Below are positions 1-6,495 of a DNA stretch of 14,372 nucleotides, piece by piece. Source of the DNA: DAISJD01 sp036821645. GTDB lineage: Bacteria; Pseudomonadota; Alphaproteobacteria; ATCC43930; CGMCC-115725. A program made the position numbers and the translations under genes. The DNA is taken from contig DAISJD010000081.1 of NCBI GenBank assembly GCA_036821645.1, positions 1 through 14,372 on the forward strand, read 5' to 3'. The stretch's first letter is position 1. The number at the start of each line of letters is the position of its first letter. The notes under the pieces were generated by a model, which was given only the letters and a program-made list of their open reading frames with translations, did no database searches and had not been told where the DNA came from.

Positions 1-1
1 A

Positions 2-388
2 TCATCACCCACCCCGCAGGCGGCCCCCGAACCCGCACCGATACCGTCTGCAGGAACCGGCGCCCGAACCAAACTCGTCACCCAACCGGTTCGCTCCGGC
101 ACGCAGATCTATGCGCGAGGATGCGATCTCATCGTGCTGAATTCCGTCAGCAAGGGGGCGGAAGTGATCGCCGACGGCAACGTTCATATTTACGGTGCTT
201 TGCGCGGTCGTGCTGTCGCCGGGGCGAGCGGGGATCTTGAAGCGCGTATTTTCACCGACCGCCTTGAGGCCGAACTCCTGTGCGTTGCTGGCCATTATCT
301 CGTCAGCGAAGCGATTGCACCGGAATTTATCAACCAATCCGTGCAAATTGCCTTGGTCGATGATCGTTTGACCATCTCGCGCCTATAA
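2..388 (+). CDS. minC: Septum site-determining protein MinC, C-terminal part (5' end outside window)
   Basis: This is the last 128 residues of MinC, the inhibitor of FtsZ polymerisation that MinD recruits to the membrane to block septa near the poles. The visible part starts in a Pro/Ala-rich linker (about residues 1-28 of the fragment). It then enters the C-terminal beta-helix domain that binds MinD and dimerises. Recognisable stretches are VRSGTQIYARGCDLIVL, the segment VSKGAEVIADGNVHIYG and RGRAVAGASGD, all typical of the family. The reading frame stays open to the left edge and stops with TAA. The N-terminal FtsZ-inhibiting domain is cut off by the window. minD and minE follow on the same strand after a gap of about 144 bases, the usual min cluster order. 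The family call is secure; only the true start cannot be seen. Confidence 0.93.
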   Translation, partial: SSPTPQAAPEPAPIPSAGTGARTKLVTQPVRSGTQIYARGCDLIVLNSVSKGAEVIADGNVHIYGALRGRAVAGASGDLEARIFTDRLEAELLCVAGHYLVSEAIAPEFINQSVQIALVDDRLTISRL

Positions 389-521
389 TGAAACGCTTGA
401 GACTATTGACGGTCCCGCCATCGATCGGGTGGTCAATCACGGGCATCGACAAAGCAGATGCTCACTGCACTTCATGGATGACAAGACGCCTGAAGAAGCG
501 CATTGTCAGTTTGATACAGAT

Positions 522-526
522 GGAGG
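522..526 (+). promoter_or_regulatory. Ribosome binding site that fixes the minD TTG start
   Basis: GGAGG lies six bases before the TTG at 533. There are three in-frame TTG codons in a row (527, 530, 533). Only the third sits at a good distance, and it gives the family-typical N-terminus MAKVITVTSGKGG. Confidence 0.75.
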
Positions 527-532
527 TTGTTG

Positions 533-1345
533 TTGGCTAAGGTCATTACTGTCACGTCCGGAAAAGGCGGCGTCGGCAAAACGACGACGTCTGCGGCTTT
601 TGCGACGGGTCTCGCACAACGGGGTCACAAGACCGTGGTCATCGACTTCGACGTGGGTTTGCGCAATCTCGACCTGATCATGGGGGTTGAGCGCCGGGTT
701 GTCTTCGACTTCATCAATGTGATTAATGGCGACGCGAATCTCAACCAGGCATTGATTAAAGATAAGCGTGTCGACAATCTTTATATATTCCCGACGTCAC
801 AGACCCGCGATAAGGATGCCCTGCGTCGGGAAGATGTGGAACGCGTGATCGACGAGTTACGGGAAAATTTTGACTATATCGTCTGCGACAGTCCGGCCGG
901 TATCGAACATGGCGCGCTTACGGCACTCTATCATGCCGATGCTGCCATCATCGTCACGAATCCCGAGGTTTCTTCCGTTCGGGATAGCGACCGCATTCTC
1001 GGTATGCTGGCCTCGAAATCCCGCCGGGCGGAACGCAACGAGGCAGCAGTTGAGGAGTTCCTGCTGCTGACCCGCTATTCGCCCGACCGCGTGACCCGTG
1101 GCGAGATGCTGTCGATCTCAGACGTTCAGGAAATTTTATCGGTGCCCCTCATCGGGGTGATCCCTGAATCAGAGGCGGTCCTGCGCGCCTCCAATACCGG
1201 CACCCCTGTGATTCTGGACCAAGAATCCACGGCCGGTCAGGCCTATGAAGATGCGGTTGCACGTTTTCTCGGCGAACAGCGGGATATGCGTTTTCTCAAG
1301 GCTGAGAAGAAAGGCCTCTTCCGCAGCTTATTCGGAAAAGCCTGA
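533..1345 (+). CDS. minD: Septum site-determining protein MinD (membrane ATPase)
   Basis: MinD is a ParA-like ATPase that binds the inner membrane when ATP-bound, recruits MinC, and is released by MinE, giving a gradient or oscillation that keeps division at mid-cell. From the TTG at 533 the protein has 270 residues, the same length as the E. coli protein. The deviant Walker A motif KGGVGKTT spans residues 11-18 with both lysines (K11, K16). D38 and D40 sit in VIDFDVGLRNLDLIMG. The extreme C-terminus has the amphipathic membrane-targeting helix KKGLFRSLFG. The TTG start is chosen from the GGAGG at 522-526 and from the family N-terminus; the two TTG codons upstream lie too close to that site. 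The stop TGA shares one base with the minE ATG, so translation is probably coupled. Confidence 0.96.
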   Translation: MAKVITVTSGKGGVGKTTTSAAFATGLAQRGHKTVVIDFDVGLRNLDLIMGVERRVVFDFINVINGDANLNQALIKDKRVDNLYIFPTSQTRDKDALRREDVERVIDELRENFDYIVCDSPAGIEHGALTALYHADAAIIVTNPEVSSVRDSDRILGMLASKSRRAERNEAAVEEFLLLTRYSPDRVTRGEMLSISDVQEILSVPLIGVIPESEAVLRASNTGTPVILDQESTAGQAYEDAVARFLGEQRDMRFLKAEKKGLFRSLFGKA

Positions 1346-1704
1346 TGAGCATTCTCAATTTCCTCTTCCGCAAACGCCCGGAAACCGCCGTCATCGCCAA
1401 GGAACGCCTGCAAATCGTCCTCGCCCACGAACGGGCCGGACGAACGGCGCCGGATTTTCTGCCGATGCTCCAGCGCGAAGTGATGGATGTCGTCGCAAAA
1501 TATCTCGAAGTCTCCGATGAAATGATCAAAATCACGATGGAACGCGTCGGGGAAACATCGGTCCTTGAAATCAATGTCGAACTCGACAAGGCGAAAGTGA
1601 AGGCCGATGGCACGGGCAAATCGGCATCCGATGGCCCGATTGCCGCAAAACCACCTGTTTCACCAACAAAATCCGGTGATTTTACCCCGCCCAAAAAAAT
1701 TTGA
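1345..1704 (+). CDS. minE: Cell division topological specificity factor MinE with C-terminal tail
   Basis: MinE stimulates the MinD ATPase and limits MinCD to the cell poles. The N-terminus MSILNFLFRKR is the short amphipathic membrane-binding segment. It is followed by the MinD-contact region (about residues 13-31, KERLQIVLAHERAGR) and the dimerising topological specificity domain ending near residue 88. The protein has 119 residues, whereas the family is usually about 80-95. The extra 30 or so residues after LDKAKVKADG are rich in Lys, Pro, Ser and Thr, look disordered, and have no domain that I recognise. The ATG overlaps the minD stop by one base (TGATG). The family call is secure; the role of the tail is unknown. 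No clear terminator follows. Confidence 0.94.
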   Translation: MSILNFLFRKRPETAVIAKERLQIVLAHERAGRTAPDFLPMLQREVMDVVAKYLEVSDEMIKITMERVGETSVLEINVELDKAKVKADGTGKSASDGPIAAKPPVSPTKSGDFTPPKKI

Positions 1705-1779
1705 TCCCCTAAGGCTGGTCAGATTGCACTCACGGGATCCCGACACCCCCCGTCCTTGCAATCTCCCGCACCAGAGACA

Positions 1780-2745
1780 ATGATGATGGTAAACGCGCTT
1801 ACAGATTTATTCCCACCGCTCGACCCAAATCGGGTCGGGTTTCTACCGGTCAGTGCGTTACACACACTCTATTGGGAAGAATCAGGCAATCCCCAAGGGG
1901 TCCCGGTCGTTTTTCTGCATGGTGGGCCGGGTTCCGGCTCATCGCCGATCCATCGTCGGTTTTTCGATCCGCGCTTTTACCGAATCATCATCTTCGATCA
2001 GCGGGGATCGGGCCGTTCGACGCCTCATGCCACGATCGAAGAGAATACGACCCAACATCTCGTCGCCGATCTCGAACGCCTTCGGGTTCATCTCGGCGTC
2101 ACCCGGTGGCTGGTTTTCGGTGGGTCCTGGGGCTCAACCCTCGCCCTTGCCTATGGCGAGGCCTATCCCGAACGCTGTCTCGGATTCATTCTGCGCGGCA
2201 TTTTTCTCGGCCGACCACAAGAAATCGACTGGTTTTTCAAGGGTATGGGGACGATTTTCCCCGAGGCTGCGCGCACATTCCTGAATTTCCTGCTGCCCTC
2301 GGAACGCCACGATCCGGCCCCTTATTATTTCGCACGCCTGATGCATCCCGATCCCGCCATCCACATGCCGGCGGCCATCCATTGGAAAAATTACGAATCT
2401 GCCTGCGCCAGCCTCATCCCGTCTCCGCCCCAACCGGGAGGCGACGATCATCATGCCTTGGCACTCGCCCGGCTCGAAGCCCATTACATGCTGAACGGAT
2501 GTTTTCTCCCCGAGGGCGGGTTGCTTGCCCATATAGATCGGTTGCGCGGTCACCGGGCGATCATCGTGCAAGGTCGATATGATATCGTTTGCCCTGTGGT
2601 TACGGCCGATGAACTCGCCCGCGCTTGGCCCGAGGCGGACTATATCATCGCCGCCGATTCCGGTCATTCCGGCCTCGATCCCTCGACCCGCAGTCACTTG
2701 GTCCAAGCAACCGAAAAATTCAAGTCCCTGCTTGCCCGTCAGTAA
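1780..2745 (+). CDS. pip: Prolyl aminopeptidase (proline iminopeptidase, peptidase family S33)
   Basis: This cytoplasmic alpha/beta-hydrolase removes N-terminal proline from peptides. It has the S33 features in order: the oxyanion-hole motif HGGPG (residues 47-51), DQRGSGRS (73-80), and the nucleophile elbow GGSWGS with Ser116. The catalytic acid is Asp268 in GRYDIVCP and the catalytic base is His296 in SGHSG. At 321 residues it is close to the usual family length. The start is uncertain: three ATG codons in a row (1780, 1783, 1786) follow only a weak AGAGA. An in-frame TTG at 1756 would add eight residues but has no better ribosome site. It lies 75 bases after minE with no visible terminator between, so read-through from min is possible, but no functional link is implied. 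Confidence 0.93.
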   Translation: MMMVNALTDLFPPLDPNRVGFLPVSALHTLYWEESGNPQGVPVVFLHGGPGSGSSPIHRRFFDPRFYRIIIFDQRGSGRSTPHATIEENTTQHLVADLERLRVHLGVTRWLVFGGSWGSTLALAYGEAYPERCLGFILRGIFLGRPQEIDWFFKGMGTIFPEAARTFLNFLLPSERHDPAPYYFARLMHPDPAIHMPAAIHWKNYESACASLIPSPPQPGGDDHHALALARLEAHYMLNGCFLPEGGLLAHIDRLRGHRAIIVQGRYDIVCPVVTADELARAWPEADYIIAADSGHSGLDPSTRSHLVQATEKFKSLLARQ

Positions 2746-2796
2746 CCGCCGATTTCGGGCGTATTTTATCGCGATCCGGGGCCAATGGATCGAAAA

Positions 2797-2829
2797 ACTC
2801 TAGGTTTCGGTGCGCCCTTCGCCTAGAGT
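2797..2829. repeat. 8-bp perfect inverted repeat between pip and pagL
   Basis: ACTCTAGG (2797-2804) and CCTAGAGT (2822-2829) are exact reverse complements separated by 17 bases. There is no T-run after it, so it is not a standard intrinsic terminator. It could be a weak hairpin at the pip 3' end or a regulator site before pagL; the sequence does not decide. Confidence 0.35.
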
Positions 2830-2928
2830 AGGGCGGATCACACGGTCTTTGGCCGACATTGGCAGTTTCATCACGAGGTCAGGTGACGCAACACTGACCG
2901 TGGTTGGTTTTAGAGGATTTTGATTACG

Positions 2929-3453
2929 ATGGGGTTTTCTCTTTCGTCACTGCGCGCTGCCGCTGCGGGGACTTTGCTTTGCCTGTCGGCCCTTCCGGCT
3001 TCTGCGCTCGATCTATCGATCAATGACGGGCCGTCCGTCGTGTTCGGTGCGGGTGCCTATGAAATTGTGCGCAACGAAGCGTCCGCTGTGTTCCGGGGCG
3101 AATATCGCTTTGGCGATAAGTACTTCTTTCTCCAACCGTTTGTCGGTCTTGAAGGAACGAGCGGCCACAATATTTACGGGTACGGCGGGTTCGGCGTCGA
3201 GATTGGCCTTACCGATCATTTGATCCTTTATCCGAACGTCGCCGTCGGGCTTTACGGCAAAGGCGACGACAAGGAACTCGGTTCCGTCATCGAATTTCGC
3301 AGCGGCTTCGAATTGGATTATCGCTTCAGCGATAAATCCCGCCTCGGTTTCAGTTTTCATCACTTGTCGAATGCTGGGATCACCATGCGCAATCCCGGTG
3401 TAGAAGAAGCCCTCCTGACCTATACCCTGCCGCTCAGCCTGTTCAGCAAATAA
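2929..3453 (+). CDS. pagL: PagL-type lipid A 3-O-deacylase (outer membrane)
   Basis: PagL enzymes are small outer-membrane beta-barrels that remove the 3-O-linked acyl chain from lipid A. The protein has 174 residues from the ATG. A signal peptide covers about residues 1-26, with a hydrophobic core and likely cleavage after ALPASA. The rest alternates in barrel fashion, with many aromatic and glycine residues. Near the C-terminus is the family signature HLSNAG. His145, Ser147 and Glu159 have the same spacing (+2, +14) as the His-Ser-Glu catalytic set of Pseudomonas PagL. The ATG at 2929 is preferred over an in-frame TTG at 2920 because AGAGGA (2912-2917) is too close to the TTG. A strong terminator follows. 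No other lipid A gene is nearby. Confidence 0.87.
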   Translation: MGFSLSSLRAAAAGTLLCLSALPASALDLSINDGPSVVFGAGAYEIVRNEASAVFRGEYRFGDKYFFLQPFVGLEGTSGHNIYGYGGFGVEIGLTDHLILYPNVAVGLYGKGDDKELGSVIEFRSGFELDYRFSDKSRLGFSFHHLSNAGITMRNPGVEEALLTYTLPLSLFSK

Positions 3454-3479
3454 GCTTTGGGTCTTTCTTCGCGGCTCTA

Positions 3480-3519
3480 AAAAAACGGTGCGTATCCGAT
3501 CGGATACGCACCGTTTTTT
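3480..3519. terminator. Perfect palindromic bidirectional intrinsic terminator between pagL and the MAPEG gene
   Basis: A 28-base perfect palindrome (3486-3513, arm CGGTGCGTATCCGA) is flanked by a run of A on the left and six T on the right. Either strand therefore gives a GC-rich hairpin followed by a U-run. It lies 26 bases after the pagL stop and 38 bases after the end of the converging MAPEG gene, so it fits termination of both. Confidence 0.93.
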
Positions 3520-3557
3520 GTTATCGCGTTTTTGTTGTCGAGCGCCGGCAAGATCGC

Positions 3558-3950
3558 TCAAAAAGGCTTCGCCCCCATCGCGATCAAATTCCAGGCACCC
3601 GTCAATAAGGCAGCGATGGTGATCACCACGCCTAAGGCCCGTGGCACCGTCCGCCCCGAACTGATCGCAAGACCGATTGCGTGCAAGACGCGCCCGAGAA
3701 CGATGGCAATGCCCATTTCTTGAACGAAACCCGGTGTCGCCCCGCCCAGTTCCAAAAGCAGCAGCATAACCAAAAGCAACGGCGTAAATTCCGTAAAATT
3801 GCCATGAGCGCGTACCGCCCGCATCAGGATCGGCTGCCCCCCGTCCCCCATGCCGACTTTCAGCATATTGCGCAAGACCACGATATAAAGCGTCAGAATC
3901 ACCAGCAGAACGGCGGAAATTCCCACATAAAACGGCGTAATTGTCGGCAT
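3558..3950 (-). CDS. MAPEG-family inner membrane protein (YecN-like)
   Basis: This is a 130-residue integral membrane protein with about four hydrophobic segments (roughly residues 7-28, 54-71, 77-96 and 105-125). The signature RAVRAHGNFTEFTPL and the preceding GDGG match the MAPEG superfamily, closest in feel to the bacterial YecN type. Eukaryotic MAPEG proteins act on glutathione conjugates and eicosanoids; the bacterial substrate is generally unknown, so no reaction is assigned. The ATG at 3950 is preferred because AGGAG (3961-3965) is ten bases before it. An in-frame TTG at 3959 lies almost on the ribosome site. The gene converges on pagL and shares its terminator. Confidence 0.88.
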   Translation of the reverse strand: MPTITPFYVGISAVLLVILTLYIVVLRNMLKVGMGDGGQPILMRAVRAHGNFTEFTPLLLVMLLLLELGGATPGFVQEMGIAIVLGRVLHAIGLAISSGRTVPRALGVVITIAALLTGAWNLIAMGAKPF

Positions 3951-3959
3951 AGCGCACAA

Positions 3960-4270
3960 ACTCCTAGAAAAAATTAAACATTACGCGACAAGCTATCCTT
4001 TGGAAAAGTCCACGAAGGGCCTGTCTGGATGATCGCAAGAATTGGCCTATCACGGTTTTAGGGCCCATTGCGCCAAAACCGTGCAAAGGCCCTCGCCCCT
4101 TTTTCGACCGAAGTAACCAAGATATTAAAGGTATTTTATACAAAAGATTATCGGTAAATTGATCCAGTCCGAAGAGAAGCGAAAAAAATCGTGCAAACTG
4201 TGGCAAGCAACATGGAAAAAACGATCTCGGTGGTCACACCCTCCGAGAAGCGCTAGGAACGGGAAGCCTG
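3960..4270. other. Gene-free gap between divergent MAPEG and monooxygenase genes
   Basis: This stretch is visibly richer in A and T than its neighbours, especially 4115-4200. It separates two divergent genes, so promoters for both should lie here, but I see no convincing -35/-10 pair. It contains the inverted repeats described separately at 4016-4093. An open frame on the minus strand (3964-4206) has no family-like sequence and is not called. Confidence 0.6.
4051..4083. repeat. 9-bp perfect inverted repeat, nested inside a second one
   Basis: CACGGTTTT (4051-4059) pairs exactly with AAAACCGTG (4075-4083) over a 15-base loop. Outside it, AGGGCCT (4016-4022) can pair with AGGCCCT (4087-4093). 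There is no T-run on either strand, so this is more likely an operator or a leader RNA structure than a terminator. Confidence 0.45.
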
Positions 4271-5896
4271 ATGCAACAAATATGTGATGTCGCCGTCATC
4301 GGCGGCGGCCCGGTCGGGATGATGGTGGCCTCGCAATTGGCGCGGCACGGGATCAATGTCCGTGTGTTCGATCGTGCCGAGGACCATGCATCACCGGCCA
4401 ATTCCCCGATCCTCCATGTCCGAACCCAAGAACTCTTGGAAAACATCGATCTCGCCGAGGCCATCAATGCGCGGGCCTATATGCTGGATGCCATGTCACT
4501 CCATCTGTTCGGGCACGCGCTGGGGCGCTTGCAACTGCACGGCCATGACAGCCCCTATTCCGAGCCGCGCACGCTTGACGCCCGCGCAATCCGCCATCTC
4601 CTGCAAGATCGGCTAGACGATCTCGGTGTACCGATCGAACGCGGGGCCGTCGTCCATGCCTTGAAACGAGAGGCGGACCATGTCTGTCTCCATATTCAGC
4701 ATCAAGACGGCAGTCTCGAAGCCACCCGTGCCCGATATGTCATTGGTGCCGACGGACGGTCCAGTAAAACCCGTGAAGCCGCCGGCATTACCCTCCATCC
4801 CGATGCGGAAGGGGGATTTGAATTTACCGCCGTCGATGCCCATCTGCGCTGGTCATACCCGTCCGGGCGGGGCTATTGCTTCGTCACGCAAGATCGGTTT
4901 CTGTTGTTGTTCCCCTTGGATGGCGATGGGTTCTATCGCGTGTTCAGTACAGTACGGGCCACACCGAACGGTGTCAGCAACGAACCCAGCGTCGGAGAAA
5001 TCCAAAGCCAGATCCGCACGATCATCGATCCCGTCGCACGCCTCAATAACGCCCGCCGTCCAAGCCGCTGGCACGGCACACCCGCAATCGCCGATCGGTT
5101 TCGCGAAGGGGCGATTTTTCTGGCGGGCGAAGCCGCCCATATCCATGTTCCCGCCAGCGGTCAGGGCCTGAATGCCGGGTTCGGCGATGCCATCAATCTC
5201 GCCTGGAAACTTGCCGCCGTAATCAAGGGGGAGGCAAAACCGGCGATCCTTGAAACTTACGGCATCGAACGACGCACATATGCCCAGGAAATCAATCATC
5301 ACGCCGACCGCAGTTTCCGCCAGATGGTGCAACCCTCCGACCTCACCGATCTTGCCAGTCGCCTCTTGGGGGCCAGTTTAATTGGGCAGCAAGCCGCCCA
5401 TGACCGCCTGAGACGGGTGCTCGGCGATATCGCCCCCTCCTATGCTGGCGGCCCCATGACCCATGATTTAGGCGGCAGCATCGGCCCGATTGCCGGCGAC
5501 TGTCTTGCCGACGGTATCATCGTCGAAGGCAGCACCTATCGCACCTGTCGCTTGAGCCAAGCACTCCACGATCAGAACTGGTCTTTGCTGGTTTTCGCAG
5601 GCACCAATCCCGATCGCCAAGGTCACATCCCCGACCCTGCCGCCTTGCTCGACCCAATCGTCGACCAATTCGGTCATCTCGTCACGGCCATCCTCATCAC
5701 GACTGACTGCAAACCGCCATCCGGTTGGGCACACCGAGTCCTGCATGACCGCGAAGCCCTGCTTCATGATCGGTATGGGGTACGCGACCCGGTTTGCTAT
5801 CTCATCCGCCCGGATCGCTATATTGCGTTGCGGGCCCCCTTGAAGAAGATCGAGGATGTGCGATCCTATTTGCACCAATGGTTGGTTGCTCGTTAA
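4271..5896 (+). CDS. FAD-dependent aromatic-type monooxygenase (class A, PheA/TfdB-like)
   Basis: This 541-residue flavoprotein belongs to the FAD-binding monooxygenase family that hydroxylates aromatic or polyketide-like substrates using NAD(P)H and oxygen. The N-terminal dinucleotide fold has GGGPVG (residues 11-16) with an acidic strand end (RVFDRAED). The DG motif GADGRSS is at 159-165. The second FAD motif reads LAGEAAHIHVPASGQGLNAGFGD (about 284-306). In most relatives this motif begins GD rather than GE, so Glu287 replaces the usual Asp. The last 150 or so residues look like the thioredoxin-like tail of phenol-hydroxylase-type members. A purine-rich GGGAAG lies just before the ATG. The gene stands alone with its own terminator, and the substrate cannot be told from context. 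Confidence 0.9.
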   Translation: MQQICDVAVIGGGPVGMMVASQLARHGINVRVFDRAEDHASPANSPILHVRTQELLENIDLAEAINARAYMLDAMSLHLFGHALGRLQLHGHDSPYSEPRTLDARAIRHLLQDRLDDLGVPIERGAVVHALKREADHVCLHIQHQDGSLEATRARYVIGADGRSSKTREAAGITLHPDAEGGFEFTAVDAHLRWSYPSGRGYCFVTQDRFLLLFPLDGDGFYRVFSTVRATPNGVSNEPSVGEIQSQIRTIIDPVARLNNARRPSRWHGTPAIADRFREGAIFLAGEAAHIHVPASGQGLNAGFGDAINLAWKLAAVIKGEAKPAILETYGIERRTYAQEINHHADRSFRQMVQPSDLTDLASRLLGASLIGQQAAHDRLRRVLGDIAPSYAGGPMTHDLGGSIGPIAGDCLADGIIVEGSTYRTCRLSQALHDQNWSLLVFAGTNPDRQGHIPDPAALLDPIVDQFGHLVTAILITTDCKPPSGWAHRVLHDREALLHDRYGVRDPVCYLIRPDRYIALRAPLKKIEDVRSYLHQWLVAR

Positions 5897-5917
5897 GCAA
5901 CAGCCCCTGGAAACAAG

Positions 5918-5948
5918 AAACCCCTGAAGCAACGCTTCAGGGGTTTTT
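5918..5948. terminator. Intrinsic terminator after the monooxygenase gene, probably also used by rpmB
   Basis: A 13-bp stem (AAACCCCTGAAGC at 5918-5930, GCTTCAGGGGTTT at 5934-5946) closes a three-base loop and runs into five T, 22 bases after the monooxygenase stop. On the other strand the same hairpin is followed by TTTCTTGTTT, about 50 bases after the rpmB stop, so it may end both transcripts. Confidence 0.92.
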
Positions 5949-5999
5949 AATCGGATCGGACCAAACCCCCGACGCGAAACGGGGAACGATCGCCTTGGA

Positions 6000-6305
6000 T
6001 CAGGCGGCGGCCTTCGCAGCCTTCTTCGCGGCGGCATCCTCGATTTGCTTCTTGAGGCGGCGCGCATCGGGCGGCAACTTGTTGGCGGAAACGGACATCA
6101 AAAACGCATCGATGCCACCGTTATGTTCGACCGTGCGGATCGCATTGGTCGACAGGCGCAGGCGCACCGCAAAGCCCAATGTATCGGACAGCAGAGACGT
6201 AACCTGCAAATTCGGCAGGAAGCGACGCCGGGTCTTGTTGTTGGCATGGCTGACATTGTTGCCGGTTTGCACGCCCTTGCCGGTGATTTCGCACTTTCTT
6301 GCCAT
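6000..6305 (-). CDS. rpmB: 50S ribosomal protein L28
   Basis: L28 is a small basic protein of the large ribosomal subunit. The 101-residue product begins MARKCEITGKGVQTGNNVSH and continues ANNKTRRRFLPNLQ, the classic L28 start. RLRLSTNAIRTVEHNGGID follows, then an Ala/Lys-rich tail. Only one cysteine is seen near the start (Cys5) and no CxxC pairs, so it is the form without bound zinc. The ATG at 6305 gives the conserved N-terminus; an in-frame ATG at 6317 would add four residues (MSIV). The ribosome site is weak. A likely promoter at 6391-6419 suggests it can be expressed apart from the meaB group upstream. Confidence 0.97.
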   Translation of the reverse strand: MARKCEITGKGVQTGNNVSHANNKTRRRFLPNLQVTSLLSDTLGFAVRLRLSTNAIRTVEHNGGIDAFLMSVSANKLPPDARRLKKQIEDAAAKKAAKAAA

Positions 6306-6390
6306 GACGATACTCATCAAAAATAGATCAAGATAACAGGTCTGCCCACGGCACGACCCACAGGGGGACAGAGCCGTATCAAGGTGGGCG

Positions 6391-6419
6391 TTTCTACGCG
6401 AGGCGCGGCACGCCGTCAA
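6391..6419 (-). promoter_or_regulatory. Likely housekeeping sigma promoter of rpmB
   Basis: Read on the minus strand, TTGACG (6419-6414) and TAGAAA (6396-6391) are separated by exactly 17 bases. They match the sigma-70 consensus at 5 of 6 and 4 of 6 positions. Transcription would begin near 6384, leaving a leader of about 80 bases before rpmB. Confidence 0.45.
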
Positions 6420-6495
6420 GTCATCCCGACACATAGAGCCCAAGATCACGGTACATAGGCTCAAAATACCCCAGAAACGGCGGCAATGGAACCGA

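Noticed and set aside
5..346. 113-codon minus-strand frame antisense to minC
   Set aside because: It is the shadow of the well-conserved minC reading frame and has no independent support.
429..677. 82-codon plus-strand frame overlapping the minD start
   Set aside because: It is out of frame with minD, has no family features, and minD is certain.
1702..1738. GATCCC...GGGATC inverted repeat after minE as a terminator
   Set aside because: Only six bp over a loop of about 25 bases and no T-run.
3964..4206. 80-codon open frame on the minus strand upstream of the MAPEG gene
   Set aside because: TTG start with no ribosome site, no recognisable family sequence, and it lies across AT-rich DNA with inverted repeats.
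6306..6495. Search for a terminator between meaB and rpmB
   Set aside because: Only a five-bp GAGCC/GGCTC pair without a T-run was seen, so separation of meaB and rpmB transcripts cannot be shown by a terminator.
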